DNA of 8,241 bases from Pseudomonadota bacterium. Lineage in GTDB: Bacteria > Pseudomonadota > Gammaproteobacteria > UBA6186 > Azoamicaceae. Shown here in pieces: positions 1 through 6,480 of this stretch (position 1 is its first letter; each line of letters begins with the position of its first letter). A model generated the notes under the pieces. It was given only the letters and a program-made list of their open reading frames with translations, was not told the origin of the DNA and did not search any database. The translations under genes and the position numbers were made by a program. The stretch covers positions 1 through 8,241 of the forward strand of contig JAJZUR010000065.1 of assembly GCA_021848375.1 (NCBI GenBank), written 5' to 3'.

Positions 1-171
1 ACAATTTCTCGAATGTTATAATATTAAAGATTAATTTATTTGAATATGAATTCTTTTCAACACCATGCGCTGAAATAATGAGCCTTTACAAAAGAAGAGA
101 AATGAAAAGTTTAATAATTATAAATGCTCTGCTACAATCACCGCTTTAAGATGAACGATTTGATAAATTAG
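1..171. other. Gene-free AT-rich left flank
   Basis: I find no credible coding region, tRNA or repeat here. The longest plus-strand ATG reading frame, starting at 46, stops after 10 codons and has no ribosome binding site. A sequence fitting an extended -10 box (TG-T-TATAAT) lies at 14-22 on the plus strand, but no gene follows it before 722. The stretch is probably intergenic sequence between a gene left of the window and the DUF378 gene, with the hairpins at 172-249 making up the rest of the gene-free interval. Confidence 0.5.
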
Positions 172-220
172 ACACAAAAACAATGCGCACATCCCCCTCA
201 TCAGAGAGCAAGATATGCGC
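172..220 (-). terminator. Probable intrinsic terminator of the DUF378 gene
   Basis: Read on the minus strand, GCGCATATC (220-212) pairs with GATGTGCGC (193-185): nine pairs, one of them G-U. An inner CTCTC/GAGGG helix can form within the loop. The stem is followed by ATTGTTTTTGTG, a moderate U-tract. The hairpin is about 70 nt past the DUF378 stop codon, which is long for a terminator, but no better candidate exists downstream of that gene. Fold and role are inferred by eye. Confidence 0.45.
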
Positions 221-227
221 GCCGTTT

Positions 228-249
228 GGTAAATACTTGCGTATTTACC
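228..249. repeat. Perfect 9-bp inverted repeat
   Basis: GGTAAATAC (228-236) and GTATTTACC (241-249) are exact reverse complements separated by a 4-nt TTGC spacer. Neither strand has a T-run directly after the stem, so this is not a normal intrinsic terminator. It lies between the DUF378 stop codon and the likely terminator, so it would form a hairpin in that mRNA's 3' region. It could stabilise the transcript or be a protein-binding operator; nothing in the sequence decides between them. Confidence 0.6.
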
Positions 250-288
250 TTTGGGCCCTCTTTCATTTACACTACAGGCGTGAGCTCA

Positions 289-489
289 CTATTTCTTGTT
301 TAGCATCATGTAGAGTTTATACAATCCCGAAAGACCTACTAAACCGTAGATAATACGGGTCACTACACTGGCATCTCCAAAAAATGCTGCTACTACGTTA
401 TAGTGAAATGCACCAACCAGTCCCCAGTTAAGAGCACCGATGATGATCAGGGCAATTGCAATATATTTTACATAGTGCATTACACCCAT
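289..489 (-). CDS. DUF378 family small membrane protein
   Basis: A 66-residue protein with two predicted transmembrane helices (about 7-27 and 42-62). It carries the DUF378 hallmarks: G-A-L-N-W-G-L-V-G at 18-26 in the first helix, and R-I-I-Y-G-L-V-G-L at 45-53 opening the second. Length and architecture fit the family, whose biochemical function is unknown; it should sit in the inner membrane. The ATG at 489 is chosen because AGGAGGT (503-497) lies 7 nt upstream. An in-frame ATG at 480 would be too far from it. The gene is alone on its strand, divergent from the lipoprotein gene, with its own promoter (541-549) and a probable downstream terminator. Family assignment is confident; no role should be inferred beyond a small integral membrane protein. 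Confidence 0.9.
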   Translation of the reverse strand: MGVMHYVKYIAIALIIIGALNWGLVGAFHYNVVAAFFGDASVVTRIIYGLVGLSGLYKLYMMLNKK

Positions 490-540
490 TTCACTAACCT
501 CCTATACATACTCCCTTCTAATTAAACTTCCTCAAATGTA

Positions 541-549
541 ATTATATCA
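541..549 (-). promoter_or_regulatory. Extended -10 promoter for DUF378 gene
   Basis: The minus strand reads TGATATAAT, a perfect extended -10 element (TGnTATAAT). No good -35 hexamer sits 16-18 bp upstream, which is typical of extended -10 promoters. Transcription would start near 534, giving a leader of about 45 nt before the ATG at 489. Confidence 0.55.
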
Positions 550-655
550 GCGAATCTAGAAAAAATGCTGGGTTTTTAAACAACTTGGTTTATCACGACG
601 CGTAATTTGACAGCTAGATTAGTGTGTATGTAAGCTTGATGAACAGCAAAAATGG

Positions 656-684
656 TTGACAAACTCAGTTAAGTTCTTCATTAT
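656..684 (+). promoter_or_regulatory. Putative sigma-70 promoter of lipoprotein gene
   Basis: A consensus -35 hexamer TTGACA at 656-661 is followed, after 17 bp, by CATTAT (679-684), four of six matches to the -10 consensus. Predicted transcription start is near 691, about 30 nt before the ATG at 722. A second perfect TTGACA at 607-612 has no good -10 at normal spacing. The -35 overlaps the TTG at 656 that would open a longer reading frame, which argues against that longer start. Confidence 0.45.
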
Positions 685-721
685 GCTGACTTCATCGATC
701 TTTATTAAAGGAGTTAAAAAC

Positions 722-1156
722 ATGAAGTTACCCGTTTTATTTACCCTTCTTATTTCTGCTTGTCTTTTGAGTGGTTGCGCCTCTATTACTGGCTCATCCG
801 GTCAAAATTTAGCCGTTGAAGCAAGAACACCTTCTGGAGAATTAATTACTGATGCCAAGTGCAAATTATCTAATGATAAAGGAACTTGGTTCGTAAATTC
901 ACCCGACACAGTAACAGTACAAAAATCTGGAGCAGATCTACATGTCGTTTGCCAAAAAGATGGTTTTGAACCTGGTAGCGTAAAATCAGTTTCCAGAGCT
1001 AATGCTGGCATGTGGGGAAATGTAATATTAGGTGGTGGCGTTGGCGCCATTATCGATCATAGCAAAGGAACTGCTTACAACTATCCAAATTCTATTCAAG
1101 TGAAAATGGAACAGTTGAGCAGAGCTGATAAAAAAGAGAAAATAAAAAATTCCTAA
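722..1156 (+). CDS. Small outer-envelope lipoprotein, PEGA-like
   Basis: A 144-residue lipoprotein precursor. Residues 1-18 are a lipoprotein signal peptide ending in the lipobox L-S-G-C, with lipidated Cys19; Ser at +2/+3 rather than Asp is compatible with outer-membrane sorting. The mature part resembles a widespread gammaproteobacterial lipoprotein type: a beta-rich segment (about 30-80) with S-N-D-K-G-T-W at 50-56 and V-x-V-x-K-S-G near 64-70, two cysteines (47, 77) that could form a disulfide, a Gly-rich hydrophobic stretch (98-112) and G-T-A-Y-N-Y-P at 116-122. The tail is charged. Function is unknown. Start: AAAGGAG (707-713) sits 8 nt before the ATG at 722. The frame stays open upstream to a TTG at 656, but that adds 22 residues ahead of the signal peptide and overlaps the likely promoter. 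It is a single-gene unit ended by the terminator at 1179-1206. Confidence 0.85.
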   Translation: MKLPVLFTLLISACLLSGCASITGSSGQNLAVEARTPSGELITDAKCKLSNDKGTWFVNSPDTVTVQKSGADLHVVCQKDGFEPGSVKSVSRANAGMWGNVILGGGVGAIIDHSKGTAYNYPNSIQVKMEQLSRADKKEKIKNS

Positions 1157-1178
1157 TACATTAGTGATTTTTTTGGCG

Positions 1179-1206
1179 TGCCCATACAATTTGTATGGGC
1201 ATTTTT
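1179..1206 (+). terminator. Intrinsic terminator of lipoprotein gene
   Basis: TGCCCATAC (1179-1187) pairs perfectly with GTATGGGCA (1193-1201) around an AATTT loop, followed directly by five T residues (1202-1206). It begins 22 nt after the lipoprotein stop codon. On the minus strand the same hairpin is followed by CGCC and a run of A, not T, so it should not act as an intrinsic terminator for the convergent SBP-TRIC gene ending at 1216. Confidence 0.9.
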
Positions 1207-1215
1207 AAACATTTG

Positions 1216-2772
1216 TTATACTTCTTTACCAAAGCGTGCATTGGGAATATGAAGAAAATGCACCATTAACCGCGTTATAAAGGCTCCACAAATAGTTATG
1301 ATTACTGCATATTGAATGTACTCTGATTCGGCATAGCGCGCGCTCACCGTAATAAATACTGATAAGAAGAAGCCCCATAAGATCGCAATTTCACCATATA
1401 ACTCTCCTTCTAATGCGGCAATGTAGAGCGTTTTACTGATCATATCACGTAAGATACCGCCGCCTGCTCCGATTAAAAAGGCAAAAAATGGCCCCCAAAG
1501 CCATAAAGGATCCACTTTGGCAGATAACGAAACAATCACTCCCGTCACCGAAAACATAGCAAGTCCTATTGCATCCGTAATAACAAGAATAGCGCCCGCT
1601 TCGTGTCGAATATCGTCTTCGATCTCTCCAGAGATATGATAGCGGCGCCGAAAATGTGTTAATAATTTGATAATAATAAAGCCAATAATAACCGTGAATA
1701 AAACGCACATTAAGTAGATTGGCGATTGCAGTGCGCCAACGGGGTTACGACCGAAGATAACGTCTCGCATTAATCCCCCGCCTAAAGAAGGTAAAATCGC
1801 TAAAATTAATGCACCGAAAAGGGTGGTTTTTTCTTTAAAAGCAATAATGAGCCCTGAGATAGCAAACGCAATCGTACCCAAGACTTCGGTAAATCTAAAC
1901 CAACCAGCATCCTCAGTTTGCAAAAACAAAATTGGATATAAATACCAGGCAACAATTTTTTGATATTTATCACTACTATTTAGCCTGCTGATAGCAGCAT
2001 TATATTTGCTGACCAATTCTGGAGATACCGTCTTTTTACTAAATAAAATATAAACAGGATGTTTTCCTTGTAAGCGATGCTCGGAAATATCTCTACCAAC
2101 ATCCAAACGCCATATCATCGTTGCGCCCACAATCCTATCTGACAAAAAGCCATCTATCTTGTGTTCAATTAACAAATTTAAGCTTTGATAATCATTGTTC
2201 GTTTTAATAATGATATCTTTATTAGCGGGATCGGCGATATAAGCATTAATAAGCGGATCTGCATAAATATAGCCAGATCCCACAGCCAATCTAAACTTTT
2301 TTTGTTTTAGATAATTTAATAGTTCAGCATTGGTTTTGAAATTAAGATTTTTTAAAATATTTCTTGGCACAAAAAGAGAATCCTCTTCGTCTCGATAGGG
2401 TGTAGAATAATAGGCATAGGCGGCGCGCTCTTCGGTATAAAATGCACCCATGGCAAAATCTTTTTTTCCATCTTTTATATCTTGCTGCAAGATATCCCAA
2501 TAAATATGCTCATAACTTACATTTTCACCAACTTCTTTTGAAATACTATTCGTCAGTTCAAAATCCAAACCATGTAATGTTTTAATGCCATTTTCCTCTT
2601 TTTCATATTGATACGGATCTAATGAATACCATCCGCCTTGTAACTCATGCGCCTCTGGCATAACAACATCTAAGTCTTGCGCAAAAATGCAATTTATATT
2701 ACCGAACAATAAAACCATGCCCATTAAAATGAGAGCGCCACTTTTAAAGATAAAATTATTTAAAATAGACAT
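1216..2772 (-). CDS. SBP_bac_3-TRIC channel fusion, intact copy
   Basis: A 518-residue fusion. Residues 1-32 are a Sec signal sequence (I-F-A-Q before the likely cleavage). Residues about 35-280 look like a periplasmic SBP_bac_3 amino-acid-binding domain: P-Y-Q-Y at 53-56, G-L-D-F-E-L at 68-73, T-E-E-R at 113-116 (Arg116 at the position that binds the ligand carboxylate in the family), Y-Y-S-T-P-Y at 121-126, and D-G-F-L-S-D at 207-212 (Asp212 at the amino-group-binding position). Residues 296-506 are two TRIC/UPF0126 (PF03458) repeats, seven predicted helices, with G-G-G-L-M-R-D at 331-337 and G-G-G-I-L-R-D at 437-443. Seven helices with N-out topology put the binding domain in the periplasm. 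Homologous domains move cations (TRIC) or have been named glycine transporters; which applies is not visible. ATG at 2772 has AGGG (2782-2779) 6 nt upstream and overlaps the preceding paralogue by 17 nt, suggesting translational coupling. Confidence 0.85.
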   Translation of the reverse strand: MSILNNFIFKSGALILMGMVLLFGNINCIFAQDLDVVMPEAHELQGGWYSLDPYQYEKEENGIKTLHGLDFELTNSISKEVGENVSYEHIYWDILQQDIKDGKKDFAMGAFYTEERAAYAYYSTPYRDEEDSLFVPRNILKNLNFKTNAELLNYLKQKKFRLAVGSGYIYADPLINAYIADPANKDIIIKTNNDYQSLNLLIEHKIDGFLSDRIVGATMIWRLDVGRDISEHRLQGKHPVYILFSKKTVSPELVSKYNAAISRLNSSDKYQKIVAWYLYPILFLQTEDAGWFRFTEVLGTIAFAISGLIIAFKEKTTLFGALILAILPSLGGGLMRDVIFGRNPVGALQSPIYLMCVLFTVIIGFIIIKLLTHFRRRYHISGEIEDDIRHEAGAILVITDAIGLAMFSVTGVIVSLSAKVDPLWLWGPFFAFLIGAGGGILRDMISKTLYIAALEGELYGEIAILWGFFLSVFITVSARYAESEYIQYAVIITICGAFITRLMVHFLHIPNARFGKEV

Positions 2773-4289
2773 TTGGCACCCTAAAGTAATAAATGAACAT
2801 TCGCGTTAAAAAGGCGCCGACCACAGTGAACCACACGAAAAACCGAATAAGATCCGGCCGAATATTAAAAGTGTTAGATAATAAGGCAACCGATAAGATA
2901 AGCCCCCAAACGATAGCAACCTCAGAATAGATCTCTCCTTCAATATCGGATATTTTTCGACTTTTGCTCAATATATCTCGAATAATGGTACCTGCGGCAC
3001 CCGTCAAGAAAGCAAAAAAGGGTCCCCAAAGCCATAGCGGCTCTACCTTCGCCATGAGGGAAATCAAGACACCGGTAACGGTGAAAGCCGCCAATCCAAG
3101 TGCATCACAAGTAGTTAACAATAATTTAAAATGTTTAATGACCCGTTTATAATGATGAGAATGTTTAGCGCTAGTATCCACTCTTTCAAACAACTTGCTC
3201 AGGGTAAAACCAATGATAACCGTTGAGAAAACGATGATTAAATAAATCGGGGTTTCTAGTGCATCAACAGGTCTTTGGCCAAAGATAATGTCCCTAAATA
3301 ATCCACCGCCAACAGAGGCTAAAACAGCATAAAGCAGCGCTGATAATAAAGTACCATTAAGAGAATTTGCAATCAAAACGCCTGAAATCGAAAAAAATAC
3401 AGTGCCGAGAATATCTAATGAATGAAACCAACCCGAATCAACTGTTTGCAATAAAATAACGGGATACAAATACCATGAAATAATATTTTGATATTCTTGA
3501 CTCTGTTTCAAATTATTTATAGCTTGGTCAAACGCGGCAACAACTGAGGGTTGTACAGATTTTTTACTAAACACAAGATAAATAGGCGTTTCATACCCAA
3601 GGGTAGATCTATAATCAGCTTTCCTTTTTTTCTTCAAATACCAATGCCGATCCAACAATTCTATCAGACAAAAATCCGTCAATTTCATTAAGAAGCAATT
3701 TGTTCAGATTATCTATATTATCTTCGGAATAAACGATGCTGCGTGCATTTTTCGGATCCTGAATAAATGCATTCATCATTTCATCAGCGTAAATCACTCC
3801 TTTCTTCACGCCTAATCGAAACTTATTTTTTTGTAAATAATCTCGGAGTTCAGCCGCATTATTAAATGAATAAGCGCTACTCTTTTTTCTTAAAACGAAT
3901 AATGCGTCCTCTTCAAAACGATATGGCTTCGAATAATAACCATATTCTTCACGTTCTTTGGAATAAGTGGCTCCTGAAACAAAATCAAGCGTTCCATTTT
4001 TTAAGGCTAACAACGCTTGTGCAAATGGCATAGGCTGAAAATCCACTTGTTCATGCGTTGCCTTAGCCAACTCCTCTACCAATTGAATATCCAATCCAGT
4101 TAACGCGGTACCACCAGTTTCTTTTTTTTGGTATTGATAGGGGTACCAAGGTTCCCAATTGGTTTTTAAGGCAGCTCCTAAAACCTCTACAGAATCTTCA
4201 TCTGCCAATACCAACGCGGAGGCAATCATAAAACAAATAAAGAACAGAAATAAGCTCGCAATCTTCAGTTTTTTTAGCAACACTCGCAC
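2756..4289 (-). pseudogene. SBP_bac_3-TRIC fusion paralogue, frameshifted
   Basis: The same architecture as the downstream copy, but split. Frame one (4289-3615) encodes a signal peptide (to about Ala29) and most of an SBP_bac_3 domain: P-Y-Q-Y at 50-53, G-L-D-I-Q-L at 65-70, Arg113, D-G-F-L-S-D at 204-209. It ends at a TGA just after an A7 run. Frame two continues with A-D-Y-R-S-T-L-G-Y and carries the rest of the SBP domain and both TRIC repeats to 2756. Removing one A (or adding two) rejoins the frames into about 510 residues, aligning along its length with the intact paralogue; the paralogues are clearly diverged, so the duplication is not recent. The second repeat reads G-A-A-G-T-I-I-R-D, losing two glycines. 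Only GTG/TTG starts are possible, because a TGA lies three codons before 4289. GTG at 4283 has GGAG (4292-4289) 5 nt upstream and is the better start. Sequencing error or transcriptional slippage could mean a working gene. Confidence 0.8.
3625..3631 (-). other. A7 homopolymer at the frameshift point
   Basis: The minus strand reads GAA GAA AAA AAG GAA AGC TGA in the upstream frame, while the SBP/TRIC homology continues in the +1 (equivalently -2) frame. The A7 run is the obvious site of the indel: A6 would restore one frame exactly. The zero frame does show A-AAA-AAG, the dnaX-type slippery heptamer, but a -1 shift enters the third frame, which does not encode the rest of the protein. The ATG at 3688 that opens the downstream frame lies in out-of-frame sequence and has no homology-based support as a real start. 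Confidence 0.8.
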
Positions 4290-4329
4290 TCCGTTTCAAA
4301 TGACGTTCCCCCTTATATAGGGTAGTTGG

Positions 4330-4358
4330 ATTATGCCTATTTACCAGTCCATTTTCTA
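4330..4358 (-). promoter_or_regulatory. Weak candidate promoter for SBP-TRIC operon
   Basis: On the minus strand, TAGAAA (4358-4353) and CATAAT (4335-4330) are separated by 17 bp and match the -35 and -10 consensus at four and five positions. Transcription would start near 4323. It overlaps the candidate carbonic anhydrase promoter on the other strand, so the two divergent units may share a control region. This is a weak match in AT-rich DNA. Confidence 0.25.
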
Positions 4359-4369
4359 AAAGATATGCT
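4341..4369 (+). promoter_or_regulatory. Weak candidate promoter for carbonic anhydrase
   Basis: TTACCA (4341-4346) and TATGCT (4364-4369) are separated by 17 bp, each matching four of six consensus positions. The start would fall near 4376, giving a leader of about 27 nt that contains the AAGGAG ribosome binding site at 4390-4395. Position is favourable; the hexamers are only moderate. Confidence 0.3.
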
Positions 4370-4402
4370 AATATGAAGTATCCGCAAAAAAGGAGTTTTA
4401 TC

Positions 4403-5041
4403 ATGAAAAATTTCTTCCATTTTCTCATACTTGCTATTACCGTCTGCCTACCCTGCCCCACGATGGCTTACAACGAAACCTTAACTCCCAAATCCGCCCT
4501 GCAACGGCTCTTGGAGGGAAATGAACGCTTTGCAAAGGACAATTCGTTGTGTCCGGATCGCAATCAAGATAGACGCGCGGCGAGCGCTGCGAAACAAAAA
4601 CCCTTTGCAGTCATTCTTGGCTGTTCCGATTCCAGGGTACCCCCCGAATTAGCATTTGATCAGGGTGTTGGAGACTTATTTGTCGTCCGTGTGGCTGGTA
4701 ATGTGGTTGGTCCAACCGAGTTAGATAGCGTTGAGTATTCAGCCATTTACAATGGATCCTCTATTATCATGGTGTTAGGTCATGAAAACTGCGGCGCTGT
4801 TACTGCCGTGTTGGCCAATAATACCGCTGACATTGAAGCGGTGGCTGATCTCATTCGGCCTGCTGTCGACAAAAAAAATCCTTCTTTAGACGCGGCTATA
4901 TTAGCCAATATTCAAAATAGCGTGGATCGGATCAAACAATCCCCTCCAATCCAAAAATTAATGAAGGAAGGAAAAGTCGATGTGGTCGGCGCTTATTATG
5001 ATTTAAATACAGGAAAGGTGCGGCTATTGTCGCCTGAATAG
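4403..5041 (+). CDS. Periplasmic beta-class carbonic anhydrase
   Basis: A 212-residue enzyme for reversible hydration of CO2 to bicarbonate, zinc dependent. Residues 1-22 form a Sec signal peptide (T-M-A before Tyr23), so it should act in the periplasm, unlike the usual cytoplasmic beta enzymes. The active site is complete: C-S-D-S-R at 74-78 supplies zinc ligand Cys74 and the Asp76/Arg78 dyad, and H-E-N-C at 127-130 supplies His127 and Cys130. Also typical are F-A-V-I-L-G before the Cys and D-L-F-V-V-R-V-A-G-N at 91-100, and the C-terminal V-G-A-Y-Y-D-L-x-T-G. Length fits the family. The ATG at 4403 is preferred over that at 4373, because AAGGAG (4390-4395) is 7 nt upstream and the signal peptide then starts at residue 1. 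It resembles the Salmonella Mig-5 type of exported carbonic anhydrase. It is divergent from the SBP-TRIC genes and convergent with the exporter operon. Confidence 0.93.
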   Translation: MKNFFHFLILAITVCLPCPTMAYNETLTPKSALQRLLEGNERFAKDNSLCPDRNQDRRAASAAKQKPFAVILGCSDSRVPPELAFDQGVGDLFVVRVAGNVVGPTELDSVEYSAIYNGSSIIMVLGHENCGAVTAVLANNTADIEAVADLIRPAVDKKNPSLDAAILANIQNSVDRIKQSPPIQKLMKEGKVDVVGAYYDLNTGKVRLLSPE

Positions 5042-5055
5042 GGTTGAATAAGCGT

Positions 5056-6480
5056 CTACAAACCAAGACCCAGTGATTTATAAACTTGCACTACATCTTC
5101 AATAACCACCAATTTCTGGTTGTTGAGATTATAGCTGCTTTGCAGATAATTCAACCGAGCGGCTAGACTCGTTGAATAATCTACTAATCCTGCTTGATAC
5201 TGCGAGTTAGAAATGCTGAAGAGTTCGACCGCATTGCCCATTTGTCTTTGATAAGACAGCAATGCTTCATTATCTTCTTTATAGGAAATTAAAGCGCTAT
5301 CTACTTCAATAAAAGCATTTAATACTGTATTTTTATAAGTTAAAATTGCAGATTCAAATTGGTATTTTGAACGCTTAAAAATACTCATCCTGGCTTGATA
5401 ATCAAAAACAAATTGTGTTGCAAAAATGCCATAATTCCAATAAGCATTGCTCCCTGAAATGAGTCCACTCAAAGCAGTGCTGGCATAACCATAATTACCC
5501 GTCAAATTAACCGCGGGTAAAAAGTTCGCGATATTTTGCTTTTCCACATAACCAGCGGATAAAACTTGGTAATAGGCGCCTTGAATATCCGGTCGATTGG
5601 CGAGCATTTCCGCAGGGATCCCTGCTGGGATCAACTTTTTCGTTTCCAATTTTTTAGATTTTTGATCTAACGCTAGTTTAAAATTTTCAGGATATTCACC
5701 CACCAAATACGCCATGGTATAGCGTAAAATCTCTCGTTGTTTTTCGAGGACTAAAATATTGCTTTTGATGATTTCCATTTGATTTTTGGCGGTATAGAGC
5801 GTACTGGCATCAATTAACCCGCTGCGAAATTGCGTATTGAACAAATTAACAATCTCGATCGCACATTGATATTGTTGCTTAAGATTAATCAGATTATTTT
5901 CCGTTGTTATTATCTGAAAATAAGTATCTACCACACTGGCTATTAAAGTAAGCCTAACCACCTTACTTGCTGCAATGCTTGCAGCCTCATCCGCTTTTGC
6001 TTGTTTTACACTATTTCGCACTTGATTCCAAATATCTACCTCATAAGAAACGGAACCGGTTAACTGATTTAGATTGAAGATGGAACTAAAACTTGGACTG
6101 GTAGGATTAACGGTACTTGAAGCGTTAGATAGATTAGAAATAACTGAAGCGGATTTATTGCGTGATGAAGACGCGTTTAAACTGATTTGTGGAAAAAGCG
6201 AAGACAGGTTTTGCGAAACATACGTACTCGCAATTTGTATATTTTTTATAGAAATCTGATAATTGTAATTATTCTTAACTGCCAGATCGACCAATGTATT
6301 CAATTTTTCGTTATGAAAATTTTCCCACCATTCGCCTTTTAATTTTGCATTGGTTTTATTAATATCTGTCTTAAAATTTTTAGGGATTTCAAGAGCGGGA
6401 ACTTCTGGTTTTTGGTATAACGCGCAGCCGCTTATTAAAATAAAACTAGAAAAACAACCCACATAAAATAGTTTTTTCAT
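5056..6480 (-). CDS. TolC/NodT-family outer-membrane efflux lipoprotein
   Basis: A 474-residue outer-membrane factor: the trimeric beta-barrel plus alpha-helical tunnel that carries exported substrate across the outer membrane. The signal peptide ends in the lipobox I-S-G-C, with lipidated Cys19, as in OprM/NodT-type factors. The mature start carries Y-x-x-P followed by G-E-W-W at 49-52, typical of the class. Two outer-membrane-efflux repeats follow (about 60-260 and 290-470); the second opens with P-A-G-I-P-A-E-M-L-A-N-R-P-D-I at 285-299, a strong family signature, then F-L-P-A-V-N-L-T-G-N-Y-G-Y-A-S at 320-334. Residues 103-136 are rich in Ser and Asn and probably form an extracellular loop. 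It is last in the operon; its ATG overlaps the fusion-protein stop by 4 nt, with AAAGGT (6491-6486) 5 nt upstream. It ends 14 nt from the convergent carbonic anhydrase stop, and I see no terminator there. Confidence 0.93.
   Translation of the reverse strand: MKKLFYVGCFSSFILISGCALYQKPEVPALEIPKNFKTDINKTNAKLKGEWWENFHNEKLNTLVDLAVKNNYNYQISIKNIQIASTYVSQNLSSLFPQISLNASSSRNKSASVISNLSNASSTVNPTSPSFSSIFNLNQLTGSVSYEVDIWNQVRNSVKQAKADEAASIAASKVVRLTLIASVVDTYFQIITTENNLINLKQQYQCAIEIVNLFNTQFRSGLIDASTLYTAKNQMEIIKSNILVLEKQREILRYTMAYLVGEYPENFKLALDQKSKKLETKKLIPAGIPAEMLANRPDIQGAYYQVLSAGYVEKQNIANFLPAVNLTGNYGYASTALSGLISGSNAYWNYGIFATQFVFDYQARMSIFKRSKYQFESAILTYKNTVLNAFIEVDSALISYKEDNEALLSYQRQMGNAVELFSISNSQYQAGLVDYSTSLAARLNYLQSSYNLNNQKLVVIEDVVQVYKSLGLGL

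Noticed and set aside
280..289. 10-bp palindrome GTGAGCTCAC as a defined operator
   Set aside because: It is exact but short, single-copy, and located at a stop codon rather than a promoter; no regulator can be named from it.
656..721. Longer lipoprotein start at TTG 656
   Set aside because: It would place 22 residues ahead of a normal lipoprotein signal peptide, lacks a ribosome binding site, and its first bases form a consensus -35 hexamer.
802..1050. Minus-strand frame opposite the lipoprotein gene
   Set aside because: It lies fully within a well-supported lipoprotein gene, with no initiation signal or recognisable domain.
1179..1206. Bidirectional terminator also serving the SBP-TRIC operon
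   Set aside because: On the minus strand the hairpin is followed by CGCC and an A-run, with no U-tract, so intrinsic termination in that direction is not supported.
3618..3636. Programmed -1 frameshifting at the A-AAA-AAG heptamer
   Set aside because: The heptamer is in the correct register for dnaX-type slippage, but -1 enters a frame that does not encode the rest of the SBP domain. The homology continues in the +1/-2 frame, so this mechanism would not produce the fusion.
2756..3688. A separate TRIC gene starting at the ATG at 3688
   Set aside because: The first 18 or so codons are an out-of-frame reading of the sequence encoding D-G-F-L-S-D and flanking residues of the SBP domain, and the following part is the missing C-terminal end of that domain. 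It is a piece of the broken fusion gene.
4198..4461. Minus-strand frame spanning the divergent promoter region
   Set aside because: It overlaps the start of both the carbonic anhydrase and SBP-TRIC genes in the wrong frame, and its translation shows no coherent domain.
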